A stretch of DNA of 28,144 nt from a virus. Positions 1 to 7,895 of the stretch are shown here, piece after piece (position 1 is the first letter of the stretch; each line of letters starts with the position of its first letter). The stretch lies in IMG/VR virus record IMGVR_UViG_3300022074_000286, positions 1-28,144 of that record. The stretch is one strand, 5' to 3'. Made by a program: the position numbers and the translations under genes. The notes beneath the pieces were generated by a model that saw only the letters and a list, made by a program, of their open reading frames with translations, searched no databases and was not told the origin of the DNA.

Positions 1-95
1 AATTAGATAGAATAACTGTTTCTCAAAATGTTTACACAAATAATCTTATAACATTATTAAAAGACAAAGAGGTAAAGGATGACCAGAGCCAGTGA
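1..95 (+). CDS. C-terminal end of an upstream gene, cut by the window edge
   Basis: One rightward frame is open from the left edge to a TGA at 93-95, giving about 30 residues that end in charged KDKEVKDDQSQ. It overlaps the ATG of the next gene by 17 bases, which fits the tight packing of the rest of this block. The product cannot be identified from so short a tail; its position before a tail fibre suggests a structural protein. Thirty open codons can arise by chance in AT-rich DNA, so this is moderate evidence only. Confidence 0.5.
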   Translation, partial: LDRITVSQNVYTNNLITLLKDKEVKDDQSQ

Positions 96-1233
96 TCTAG
101 CAAAACTATTAGGAGCAGGTGGTACAGTTGGAGGTGCTGTTACATCCAACTCTGGTGTTGTAGTAGATAACATTACCATAGATGGCACAGAGATAGATTT
201 GTCTAGTGGAAACTTAACACTAGATGTAGCAGGAAAAATTATACTAGATGCAGACTCAACTGGTTCTGTAGAGTTCCATGATGGTGGTACAAAATATGGT
301 ACTGTAAGTACAGCAAGTAATCATATGTATATAACATCTTCTATTCAAGATGGTGATATTGTATTTCAAGGTAATGATGGTGGTTCTGGAATAGAAGCTG
401 CACGATTTGATATGTCAGAAGGTGGTAAATTAGGTCTTGGAACTGGAGAACTTGGCATTGGAATTTCTGAACGTCTTACCATAGCAGGTGCAGGAAATAC
501 AGCTAGAATAAAGTTTTCAAGAAGTAATAGTGCATCTACAGATGATGATTTTGGTAGAATTATATTTAATAACTCAGCAAACACAGATTTAGCTAGTATT
601 AGATGTATAAGTATGAGTGGCAATACTGAAGCAGGTCTTATTTTTGCTTGTGGTGGTGGCGATACGGAGAGGGCTAGAATTGATAATTCAGGCAATTTAT
701 TAATTAATACAACCACTTCAGCAACAGCCGTAGGTATTGTGTTAGGTGGTAATGGTCAAACAACAATGAAAAGAGGAACATTAGGGGATGTTATGTTCTT
801 TGTCAATTCAGGTTCAGGTAACACAGTTGGTAAAATACAAATAGGTTCTTCTGCAACAAGTTATGTGACATCTTCAGACTACAGATTAAAAGAAAATGTA
901 ACAACTTCTTGGGATGCAACCACAAGACTAAAGCAACTCAAGCCATCTCGTTTTAACTTTATTGCAGATGCAGATACTACAGTAGATGGTTTTCTTGCAC
1001 ATGAGGTAAGTAGCATAGTTCCTGAAGCAATTACTGGCAAGAAGGATGGAGTAAAAGTATGGGAAGATGGAGATGAATTACCTGATGGTGTTTCTGTAGG
1101 AGATAATAAACTAGATGCTGATGGGAATACTATTCCAGATTATCAAGGCATAGACCAAAGCAAACTTGTACCTTTACTCGTGAAAACTATACAAGAATTA
1201 GAAGCAAGAATAACAGCATTGGAGAGTGCATAG
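79..1233 (+). CDS. tail fibre/spike protein with C-terminal S74 intramolecular chaperone
   Basis: This 384-residue protein is probably a trimeric tail fibre used for host recognition. The N-terminal and middle parts are Gly/Ser/Thr-rich beta-type sequence. The C-terminal part has the hallmark SDYRLKENV at about residues 266-274, the conserved start of the peptidase_S74 chaperone domain, followed by a stretch with FLAHEVSSIVPEAI. It ends in a heptad-like helix (LVKTIQELEARITALE). In this family the chaperone helps fold the trimer and then cuts itself off at the serine of the S-D-x-R-x-K motif, here S266. A purine-rich site (GAGGTAAAGG) runs up to the ATG. The receptor cannot be predicted. The S74 call is firm; the fibre role follows from the family. 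Confidence 0.88.
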   Translation: MTRASDLAKLLGAGGTVGGAVTSNSGVVVDNITIDGTEIDLSSGNLTLDVAGKIILDADSTGSVEFHDGGTKYGTVSTASNHMYITSSIQDGDIVFQGNDGGSGIEAARFDMSEGGKLGLGTGELGIGISERLTIAGAGNTARIKFSRSNSASTDDDFGRIIFNNSANTDLASIRCISMSGNTEAGLIFACGGGDTERARIDNSGNLLINTTTSATAVGIVLGGNGQTTMKRGTLGDVMFFVNSGSGNTVGKIQIGSSATSYVTSSDYRLKENVTTSWDATTRLKQLKPSRFNFIADADTTVDGFLAHEVSSIVPEAITGKKDGVKVWEDGDELPDGVSVGDNKLDADGNTIPDYQGIDQSKLVPLLVKTIQELEARITALESA

Positions 1234-1715
1234 TGCTAGGTCACTCATCCATTGCCGAAACTTCGATTGCCGATGTAGGGGGTATTGTATTAGGTGGCAT
1301 TGCAGAAATGAGTGCTATATCAACTAAGACTTCTGTAGGTGTTGGTATACTTGCAGGTATTGCAACGATGGATGGTAACTTCACTCAAACATCTACGGCA
1401 ACCTTTATAAGTTCTGGTGCATCAACAAGTCAGAGTTTTGATTTTACACAAAGTGCCGCAGCAAACAGATTAGATGTATCCGAGATAGATTTAACAACGG
1501 AGTTTACTCAAACATCAAATGGTATTATGATAAGGTCAGGTGTTGCAAGTAAAGATCTTAATTTTACTAAAACATCTATTGGAGATATTAAGTTTGTGGA
1601 AGTTAATGCAAGTGCGACACCAGAGAGTTACACAGAGATAACACCAAGTGGTGCAGAAAGTTGGACAACAATAACTCCGTCTGGAACAGAAACATGGACA
1701 GAGATACAATTATAA
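1233..1715 (+). CDS. repeat-rich hypothetical structural protein
   Basis: This 160-residue protein of unknown function starts at a GTG that shares one base with the TAG of the fibre gene, so translation is probably coupled. It is rich in Thr, Ser, Ile and Gly. A phrase like F-T-Q-T-S recurs several times, and the last 35 residues carry three degenerate copies of a W/Y-T-x-I-x-PSG unit ending in WTEIQL. Short beta repeats of this kind are usual in fibre-associated proteins, so an accessory tail role is inferred from composition and position. The stop codon overlaps the first copy of the dispersed palindrome. Confidence 0.6.
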   Translation: MLGHSSIAETSIADVGGIVLGGIAEMSAISTKTSVGVGILAGIATMDGNFTQTSTATFISSGASTSQSFDFTQSAAANRLDVSEIDLTTEFTQTSNGIMIRSGVASKDLNFTKTSIGDIKFVEVNASATPESYTEITPSGAESWTTITPSGTETWTEIQL

Positions 1716-1733
1716 AAGTTAAACTTAACTTTT
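1714..1733. repeat. dispersed palindrome, copy 1 (perfect)
   Basis: AAAAGTTAA-AC-TTAACTTTT is a perfect 9-bp inverted repeat with a 2-bp centre. It overlaps the TAA of the preceding gene and ends 12 bases before the next ATG. It belongs to the family with consensus AWAAGTTAAWWTTAACTTYT seen throughout the window. No T-tract follows, so a simple intrinsic terminator is unlikely. Confidence 0.8.
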
Positions 1734-1745
1734 AGAGAGGCAAAC

Positions 1746-2627
1746 ATGGCAAGTACATATACATCAAACATAGGAGTTGAAAAGATAGGTGCTGGTGAAC
1801 AAGCTGGTACTTGGGGTAATACTACAAATACAAATTTAGATATTATTGACAGAGCTATAAATGGTGTAGGTTCTATTAGTCTATCTGGTACAACTCACAC
1901 ATTAACAACTAGTGATGGCACATTGTCAGAGGGTGGTAATAAAGTTTTGGTTTTAGGTGGATCGCCATCTGGTACAAATACAATTACAATATCACCTAAC
2001 GATCAAGACAAGATGTATTTTGTACATAATAATTCTGGTCAAACTGCTACATTTACACAAGGATCTGGTGCTAACGTATCTGTTCCAACTGGATCTAAAG
2101 CATTAATATTTGCAGATGGCGCAGGATCTGGTGCAGCGGTAACTGATTTGTTAGATGGTTTGTCCTTTGGTGGAACTAAAGTTACCTCTACTGCTGCAGA
2201 GATTAATCTTATGGATGGCGGTACAAGTGCAGGAACTACAGCAGTTGCCGCAGGTGATGGTATTGTTACTAATGATGGTGGCACAATGAGACAGACCACT
2301 GCCGCTACATTTTCTACATATTTTAATGCTAATCTTGTATCAGTGCCAAGTGCTATTACGTCAACATCAACATTAACGCCAAGTGCAGCACAATCTATAT
2401 ATCAAAAAGTTGATACATCTGGCGGTAATGTTACATTAACTTTAGCAATAGGTAGTTTGGCAATAGGTCAGTACATAATTGTGGATAAAACAAGTTCATC
2501 TAACACATTAACTTTAGCTTACCCATCTAACTCACAAGGTGTAAGTCTTGGTAATTCAGCGTCTTTTGCAATAGCTATAAATCAAAATGGAACTATTTTT
2601 ACTTTTGTAGAATCAATTAAATATTAG
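1746..2627 (+). CDS. putative tail fibre-like structural protein
   Basis: This 293-residue protein is low in charge and rich in Gly, Ser, Thr and Asn. It opens with an EKIGAGEQAGTWGNTTNTN-type segment that I recall from tail-fibre-region proteins of marine phages. A middle motif, STAAEINLMDGGTSAG, is typical of fibre shafts. The C-terminal third reads as regular beta strands. GAGAGGC lies 8 bases or so before the ATG. No enzymatic motif is visible. A virion surface or fibre role is inferred from composition and neighbours. Confidence 0.65.
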   Translation: MASTYTSNIGVEKIGAGEQAGTWGNTTNTNLDIIDRAINGVGSISLSGTTHTLTTSDGTLSEGGNKVLVLGGSPSGTNTITISPNDQDKMYFVHNNSGQTATFTQGSGANVSVPTGSKALIFADGAGSGAAVTDLLDGLSFGGTKVTSTAAEINLMDGGTSAGTTAVAAGDGIVTNDGGTMRQTTAATFSTYFNANLVSVPSAITSTSTLTPSAAQSIYQKVDTSGGNVTLTLAIGSLAIGQYIIVDKTSSSNTLTLAYPSNSQGVSLGNSASFAIAINQNGTIFTFVESIKY

Positions 2628-2634
2628 GTGATAC

Positions 2635-3810
2635 ATGGCAATACCATTAATATCAAATGTAGGATTTACTGAAGTAAGTTCATCAGGTGTTTTAAATGAC
2701 AAGGCTGGTACTGCAAAAAGTAAATTGCCTGTTCAATTATTTAAGTTGTCTGGTGCTATTACAGGTAATCTGCAAATGAATAATGATTCTGCGCATAAAA
2801 AAATAATACTTGATACCAATGGTAATAATATAACAAACTCTGGTGGATCACCTCTTACAACTAACTCTAGCACTACACTTGAGTTAAAAGGTAGTGGTAA
2901 TGTGCAATCTACATTAAAGACATTTACGTCTAGTGGAAGCGGTGATACCACAATAAGTGAAGCCGATAACTCTACCGTTGCTGTACAAACAGACACTCAC
3001 GAGTTTGATACATTATTAGTTAATGATGTTAGACCTGATCCGGGCAATAGTTTTGGAAGTGGTGGCGGTACACCTTTTGGAGATGGAAATACAACAGTAA
3101 CAAAGCCAAACACGGGTAGTGCTACTGGTATGCTTGTAAGTGAAGCATACTATAGTACAAATTATGCAACTCTTTTTGGTGGTGTAGGACTTGATAATAT
3201 CAATAGATCTGATTTTGGTATGTCTTTTACACACGCTTTTGTGGAAGATGGCACACGAATAAGTGGTCGTATTTCTGGTCCATCAAGTTCGGGTGGAACA
3301 GGAGGTACAAGTACATTTGATGGTGGCACTTCAAAGCGACCAGATACAAACACAACTCATTCTCATGCAGGTGCAACATATCGTTTTATGAGATGGAATA
3401 CTGCTTTGGTAGGTGTTAATAACGGTAACAGTGGAACATTTGCAATAGAAATGTTTATAGACTCTGCCACAGGTAAAGCAGTTGTTGCAATTGTAGGTGG
3501 TCGTGGAGCTTTTAATCAAATTAGAAACGTAAGTGTTACAGGTCCAACAGCAGGTAGACGATTTATATTTACAAATAATTTAGCAATATCATGTGTTTTA
3601 TCTGGTACCGATCCTTTTAATGCAACAGTATCGGCTGGCGCAACTAATCAAGTAGATAGAGATTCTACAGACAGTTCTTTTAGTTTAACTGGAACTATAT
3701 CTGGTAATGATGGCAGTAGCAGACCTTTTGCTCTAAAAGATATTAATGATGGAACTGGCAGTGTTAATGAAGATGCTTATACAGGAACTAAATCAGTGAG
3801 TGCTTTCTAA
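2635..3810 (+). CDS. putative fibre or virion decoration protein
   Basis: This 391-residue protein has no motif I recognise. It is dominated by Gly, Ser, Thr and Asn, with glycine-rich clusters near residues 141-148 and 220-235. It has no transmembrane stretch and no recognisable signal peptide. It starts 7 bases after the previous stop and ends with a TAATG overlap into the hub-like gene. Composition and place in the block suggest another beta-rich tail or surface protein. Confidence 0.6.
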   Translation: MAIPLISNVGFTEVSSSGVLNDKAGTAKSKLPVQLFKLSGAITGNLQMNNDSAHKKIILDTNGNNITNSGGSPLTTNSSTTLELKGSGNVQSTLKTFTSSGSGDTTISEADNSTVAVQTDTHEFDTLLVNDVRPDPGNSFGSGGGTPFGDGNTTVTKPNTGSATGMLVSEAYYSTNYATLFGGVGLDNINRSDFGMSFTHAFVEDGTRISGRISGPSSSGGTGGTSTFDGGTSKRPDTNTTHSHAGATYRFMRWNTALVGVNNGNSGTFAIEMFIDSATGKAVVAIVGGRGAFNQIRNVSVTGPTAGRRFIFTNNLAISCVLSGTDPFNATVSAGATNQVDRDSTDSSFSLTGTISGNDGSSRPFALKDINDGTGSVNEDAYTGTKSVSAF

Positions 3811-5948
3811 TGCCATTAAATAAATTAACATTCAAAGCAGGTATATCTTCAGACATTACCCCTTACAGTAATGAAGGTGGTTTTGTTGACGGTGATAAAA
3901 TAAGATTTAGATTAGGAACTCCTGAAAAAATGGGTGGTTGGTCTAAGTTTAGTCCTAATACATATGAAGGTTCTGCAAGAAGGCTACATAATTGGGTTGC
4001 TCTTGATGGCTCTGACTTCTTAGGATTAGGAACAGAGTTAAAATACTATATAGAAGAAGGTCAGACATTTAATGACATAACACCTGTAAGAGCAACAACT
4101 AGTTCTGGCGATGTCACTTTTTCTGCATCAAACGGATCTGCTACAATAACTGTTTTAGATCCAGCACATGGTGCTAATGAAAATGATTTTGTTACATTCT
4201 CTGGAGCAGTTTCTTTAGGTGGGTTAATAACTGCAGCAGTATTAAATACAGAACATAAGATTATATCTTTAATAAGTTCTAATTCTTATACTATAACAGC
4301 ATCTGCTACAGCAAATTCATCAGATACAGGAAATGGTGGAAGCAGTGTTATTGGAACCTATCAACTTAATACTGGTTTAAATACAACAGTTGGTGGAACT
4401 GGTTGGGGTGCTGGTCAATGGAGCGGAACAACTAGTAGTGCTTTATCAACACAACTGGCAGAAGCATTAGATAATAGCGAAACTGCTATAAATGTTGATG
4501 ATGAGACAGGCATGAACACAGCTAATGATGTTATACTTATAGATAATGAGCTTATGCTTGTATCGGCAACTACGGATGATAACACAATGACTGTAACTCG
4601 TGGTCATAGTGATACAACAGCAGCAACACATGCAGACAATACATTAGTAAGATTGGCAGTAGGAAATGCTTTAGCTACAGACGATTTTGTTGGTTGGGGT
4701 AGTGCAGCATCTATTACAGTTCCCGGAGCGCAAATAAGACTGTGGTCACATGATAATTTTGGAGAAGATTTGTTAATTAATCCTAGAGATGGTGGACTAT
4801 TTTATTGGGACAGAACAAATGGACTAAGCTCAAGAGCTATAGAGTTAAGTGCAACAAGCACCTTTTCTGGTGAAACAAGTGTTCCACAAATATGTAAACA
4901 GATAATTGTATCAGATAGTGATAGGCATGTAATAGCTTTTGGTTGTGACGGATTAGGAGTATCTTCCACAACAACACAAGGTAATGGAGTTCAAGATCCT
5001 CTTTTAATTAGATTTTCATCACAGGAAAATCCTGTTGATTGGTTTCCTACTACTACAAATACAGCAGGAGATATAAGACTTGGTGGTGGATCTGAGTTTA
5101 TGCAGGCAGTAGAAACAAAAGAGCAAATATTAGTATTTACTAATAAGAGCTTACATTCTATGAGATTTATTGGTCCGCCATTTACATTTGGTATAAAAGA
5201 ACTTTCTAAGAATATAACTATAATGAGTCCCGCTGCAGCCATAGCTGTTGATGATAGCGTTTATTGGATGGGCGTTGATACATTTTATATGTACACAGGT
5301 CAAACACAACAGATACCTTGCAGTGTAAAAGATAAGGTGTTTCTTGATTTTAATTTTGAAGAAAGAGACAAGGTACACGCTGGAGTTAATTCAGAGTTTA
5401 GTGAAATAATATGGTTTTATCCTAGCGCAAGTAGTACTGAAGTTGATAAATATATTACATATAATTATTTAGAAAATGTTTGGTATTTTGGAAGTTTAGC
5501 AAGACAGGCTTGGCTTGATAGGGGTATTAGAACTTTACCATTAGCAACAGGTGGGCAGTATTTATACAATCACGAAACAGGTTTTGATGATGACGGATCA
5601 GCTATGACAGCGTTTGTTGAGTCTGCTCCTATGGCTTTAGGCAATGCAGGAAAGTTTGCATTTGTTAATAGAATTATACCAGATATAAACTTTAGTGGCT
5701 CTACATCTATTAATCCAAGTGTAGACTTTACTGTTAAGGCTAGAACGCACTCTGGATCGGGGTTTACGCAAACAGATACAGAAACCACCCAAAGGTCATC
5801 AACAACTCCTGTAGAAGCGTATACGGATAAACTAGACTTAAGAGTTAGAGGCAGAACATTTGCTCTTAGAGTTGAGTCTACTACTATAGGAACAAAATTT
5901 AAACTTGGATCACCGCAAATTAATGTAGTACCAGACGGAAGAAGATAA
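3810..5948 (+). CDS. putative P22 gp10-like tail hub / packaged-DNA stabilisation protein
   Basis: The start of this 712-residue protein, with a GGFVDGDKIRFR...PEKMGGW pattern at residues 23-45, resembles marine-phage proteins of the tail hub/stabilisation type. A module at about residues 220-290 (SETAINVDDETGM...ILIDNELMLV...VTRGHSDTTAATHADNT) is a small beta domain recurrent in phage structural proteins and looks inserted. The C-terminal half contains repeated W/Y-rich strands such as YITYNYLENVWYFGSL, in keeping with a propeller-like hub. Such proteins sit below the portal and keep packaged DNA in the head. The family assignment comes from remembered sequence patterns and is not certain; a structural role is very likely. 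Confidence 0.6.
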   Translation: MPLNKLTFKAGISSDITPYSNEGGFVDGDKIRFRLGTPEKMGGWSKFSPNTYEGSARRLHNWVALDGSDFLGLGTELKYYIEEGQTFNDITPVRATTSSGDVTFSASNGSATITVLDPAHGANENDFVTFSGAVSLGGLITAAVLNTEHKIISLISSNSYTITASATANSSDTGNGGSSVIGTYQLNTGLNTTVGGTGWGAGQWSGTTSSALSTQLAEALDNSETAINVDDETGMNTANDVILIDNELMLVSATTDDNTMTVTRGHSDTTAATHADNTLVRLAVGNALATDDFVGWGSAASITVPGAQIRLWSHDNFGEDLLINPRDGGLFYWDRTNGLSSRAIELSATSTFSGETSVPQICKQIIVSDSDRHVIAFGCDGLGVSSTTTQGNGVQDPLLIRFSSQENPVDWFPTTTNTAGDIRLGGGSEFMQAVETKEQILVFTNKSLHSMRFIGPPFTFGIKELSKNITIMSPAAAIAVDDSVYWMGVDTFYMYTGQTQQIPCSVKDKVFLDFNFEERDKVHAGVNSEFSEIIWFYPSASSTEVDKYITYNYLENVWYFGSLARQAWLDRGIRTLPLATGGQYLYNHETGFDDDGSAMTAFVESAPMALGNAGKFAFVNRIIPDINFSGSTSINPSVDFTVKARTHSGSGFTQTDTETTQRSSTTPVEAYTDKLDLRVRGRTFALRVESTTIGTKFKLGSPQINVVPDGRR

Positions 5949-6328
5949 TGTTAGTTGTAAGTATACCGCAATATGTACAAGGTCTTACAAATGCTAAAGT
6001 TGATTTAACATCAACTGGTATAACAACTTTATATACCGCCCCAGCGTCTGCTGATTTTAATGCCTCTGTTGTTAATAGCATTATAGTCTCTAATGATTCT
6101 GGTAGTGCTGACACAATAACAGTAACAATTACTAATGGTGGTAATGTGTTTAGTTTATTTAAGGTAAAGGCAGTTGCAGCTAACACATCAGTAGAATTAT
6201 TAACAAGAGATTTAATTTTACAAAGTGGAGAGATAATAAAGGTAACAGCAGCTACTGCCGATAGATTGCATGTTGTAGCAAGTATACAAGAGTTTGCCTT
6301 ACACAGAACTCCACAGAGTGCTTTATAA
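5948..6328 (+). CDS. small beta-rich structural protein
   Basis: This 126-residue protein starts by TAATG overlap with the hub-like gene. A core with TTLYTAPASADFNASVVNSI, then NDSGSADTITVTI, and later LQSGEIIKV reads as a single beta-sandwich. Proteins with this pattern are common in marine phage tail modules, where they are annotated as hypothetical or minor structural. No catalytic residues are visible. It may decorate or cap the neighbouring hub-like protein; that is inference from adjacency. Confidence 0.6.
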   Translation: MLVVSIPQYVQGLTNAKVDLTSTGITTLYTAPASADFNASVVNSIIVSNDSGSADTITVTITNGGNVFSLFKVKAVAANTSVELLTRDLILQSGEIIKVTAATADRLHVVASIQEFALHRTPQSAL

Positions 6329-6525
6329 TGACAGCATTTATGTTGGCATGCTATCTAAACGGAGTCGCAGACGGACAAATATACTTTCGATCAGCGGCAG
6401 ATTGTGTGACGTTTTCTAAATACTTGAGTAAACAAGAGTATGATATGAAAGGTAAGACACAGGTTTATGATTGTATTTGTAAACTTGTGCCATTAGTAAA
6501 TGAAGAGAAGGTGAGGGTATATTAA
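6328..6525 (+). CDS. small cysteine-containing conserved phage protein
   Basis: This 65-residue protein has four cysteines (positions 8, 26, 49 and 51) and aromatic residues grouped around a KYLSKQEYDM helix. It has one-base TAATG overlaps with both neighbours and lies immediately before the holin. Its N-terminus (MTAFMLACYLNG) is hydrophobic but too short for a clear membrane span, so a spanin lipoprotein is not supported. Function unknown; its position suggests a link to the lysis cassette or to the tail. Confidence 0.55.
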   Translation: MTAFMLACYLNGVADGQIYFRSAADCVTFSKYLSKQEYDMKGKTQVYDCICKLVPLVNEEKVRVY

Positions 6526-6920
6526 TGTTACAGGCTTTAATAGGTCCAGTTACAGGACTGCTAGATAAATTTATTCCTGATGCTGATGAAAAGGCAAGAA
6601 TTGCCCATGAGTTGGCTACTATGTCTGAAAAACATGCCCAGCAACTTGCTCTTTCTCAGATAGAGGTTAACAAAGCAGAAGCTGCAAGTGGTTCTATATT
6701 CAAAGGCGGGTGGCGTCCAGCGGTGGGGTGGGTGTGTGCGATTGCTTTTGCTTATCATTTTATACTTAAAGACTTAATTATATTTGGTGCATCATTTGCG
6801 GGTGCAACATTACCAGAATTACCTGAATTTGATATGGGTACACTTCTCACGGTTCTTGGCGGCATGCTAGGAATTGGCGGCTTGAGGACATATGAAAAGC
6901 AGAAAGGATTAACCAAATGA
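6525..6920 (+). CDS. holin, 3-TM (GTA holin-like) family
   Basis: This 131-residue membrane protein is probably the holin that lets the endolysin through the inner membrane. It has an N-terminal amphipathic helix (LIGPVTGLLDKFIPDADEK), a Gln/Ala-rich helix to about residue 55, then the motif GGWRPAVGWVCAIAFAYHF at 61-79. Hydrophobic segments follow near 82-95 and 105-122. The xxWRPxxGW motif before the membrane spans is characteristic of the Holin_3TM family. The lysozyme gene is about 530 bases downstream in the same transcript direction. It ends in an ATGA overlap with the next small gene. Confidence 0.8.
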   Translation: MLQALIGPVTGLLDKFIPDADEKARIAHELATMSEKHAQQLALSQIEVNKAEAASGSIFKGGWRPAVGWVCAIAFAYHFILKDLIIFGASFAGATLPELPEFDMGTLLTVLGGMLGIGGLRTYEKQKGLTK

Positions 6921-7060
6921 GTTTATATAGAAACATACAAGCTAAGAGAAGAAGAATAGCCGCTGGTAGTGGTGAGAAGATGCGTAAGGCAGGTGCAAAA
7001 GGAGCGCCTTCTAAGAAAAATTTTAAAAGAGCAAAGCAGACAGTTAAGAAAAAGAAGTAA
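6917..7060 (+). CDS. very basic 47-residue conserved phage protein
   Basis: The protein reads MSLYRNIQAKRRRIAAG..., with a middle GAKGAPSKKNFKRA and an all-lysine tail. About 17 of its 47 residues are Lys or Arg. Its ATG overlaps the holin stop (ATGA) and its TAA overlaps the next ATG (TAATG), which is strong evidence that it is translated. I recall this motif combination from many marine phages as an unnamed small protein. The charge suggests nucleic-acid or membrane-surface binding, but no function is established. Confidence 0.75.
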   Translation: MSLYRNIQAKRRRIAAGSGEKMRKAGAKGAPSKKNFKRAKQTVKKKK

Positions 7061-7347
7061 TGATTAAGAAAAAAGATCCAAGAGTAGGAACAGGTAAAAA
7101 GCCAAAAGGTTCTGGTAGGCGTTTATATACTGATGAGAACCCTAAAGATACAGTAGGTATTAAGTTTGCTACACCAGCAGATGCTAGGGCTACAGTTGCT
7201 AAAGTTAAGAAAGTTAATAAGCCTTTTGCAAGAAAGATACAAATACTAACAGTTGGAGAGCAGAGAGCAAAGGTTATGGGTAAGGGTGATGTAGCAAGTA
7301 TATTTAAAAGAGGCAAAGAAAGTATTAGGAAAGCAAATAAGAAATGA
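7060..7347 (+). CDS. basic conserved phage protein, lysis-cassette neighbour
   Basis: This 95-residue protein is rich in Lys and Arg. Its central conserved-looking block has KKPKGSGRRLYTDENP, then VGIKFATPADARATVAKV. The block resembles the family I remember as DUF5872, but I hold that name loosely. The end (SIFKRGKESIRKANKK) is strongly basic. It is joined to both neighbours by overlaps of one to four bases. No catalytic motif is visible. A DNA-binding or virion-packaged role would fit the charge but is unproven. Confidence 0.65.
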   Translation: MIKKKDPRVGTGKKPKGSGRRLYTDENPKDTVGIKFATPADARATVAKVKKVNKPFARKIQILTVGEQRAKVMGKGDVASIFKRGKESIRKANKK

Positions 7348-7445
7348 TTTGGACATGGTTAAGGTTATCAAAGTTTTTTAATAAGATAGGTAATTATTTT
7401 TATTACAAACATGTACAATGTGTTAAAAAGAATCAAGGGAGATAG
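7344..7445 (+). CDS. 33-residue aromatic/basic peptide
   Basis: The ATG at 7344 overlaps the previous TGA in the same ATGA arrangement used by its neighbours, and the frame runs to a TAG at 7443-7445, two bases before the lysozyme GTG. The product, MIWTWLRLSKFFNKIGNYFY..., has an amphipathic aromatic N-terminal half and a basic end (KKNQGR). That could associate with a membrane, so a small lysis accessory such as an antiholin is possible. Function unknown. Confidence 0.55.
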   Translation: MIWTWLRLSKFFNKIGNYFYYKHVQCVKKNQGR

Positions 7446-7447
7446 TC

Positions 7448-7894
7448 GTGGATATAGAGCAACTAAGATTAGAGATAGAGGCAGATGAGGGGAACGTTCC
7501 TGAAATATACCTTGATCACCTTTCGCTAGAAACTTTTGGAATAGGTCACCTTGTAAAAAAGACAGATCCAGAGCATGGTATGCCTGTTGGTACACCAGTA
7601 AGTAGAAAACGTATAAACAGTTGTTTTAACGATGATATACAAGGAACTATAGAAGATTGTGAGAAGTTGTATAAAGATTTCTTTAAACTACCAGAAGAAG
7701 TAAAATTAATATTATGCAATATGATGTATAATCTGGGGTACACAAGGCTCTTAAAATTTAGTAAACTAAAGAAAGCTGTAAATGAGAATAATTGGGAAGA
7801 GGCATCATTGCAGATGCATCAATCAAAGTGGAGAACACAAGTACCAAACAGAGCAGAGAGATTAATAAATAGAATGAAAGCAGTAGGAGCTTAA
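7448..7894 (+). CDS. endolysin, T4-type lysozyme (GH24)
   Basis: This 148-residue muramidase is predicted to cut the glycan backbone of host peptidoglycan at lysis. The catalytic triad is visible with T4 lysozyme spacing: E14 (in DEG), D23 (in YLD) and T29 (in LETFGIGHL), matching T4 E11-D20-T26. The helical C-terminal part keeps MMYNLGYTRLLKFSKLKKAV and the near-terminal W-RTQVPNRAERL, the usual W-x-x-Q-x-x-NRA signature. There is no N-terminal signal or SAR segment, so it should depend on the holin for release. The start is a GTG at 7448, with AAGGGAG about 8 bases upstream. Confidence 0.92.
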   Translation: MDIEQLRLEIEADEGNVPEIYLDHLSLETFGIGHLVKKTDPEHGMPVGTPVSRKRINSCFNDDIQGTIEDCEKLYKDFFKLPEEVKLILCNMMYNLGYTRLLKFSKLKKAVNENNWEEASLQMHQSKWRTQVPNRAERLINRMKAVGA

Positions 7895-7895
7895 C

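Noticed and set aside
366-716. A 116-codon minus-strand frame inside the tail fibre gene
   Set aside because: Antisense shadow with Pro/Leu/Ser-rich composition; the plus-strand gene has a clear S74 domain.
79-3810. A diversity-generating retroelement acting on the tail-fibre genes
   Set aside because: No reverse transcriptase, template repeat or matching variable repeat is visible in the window.
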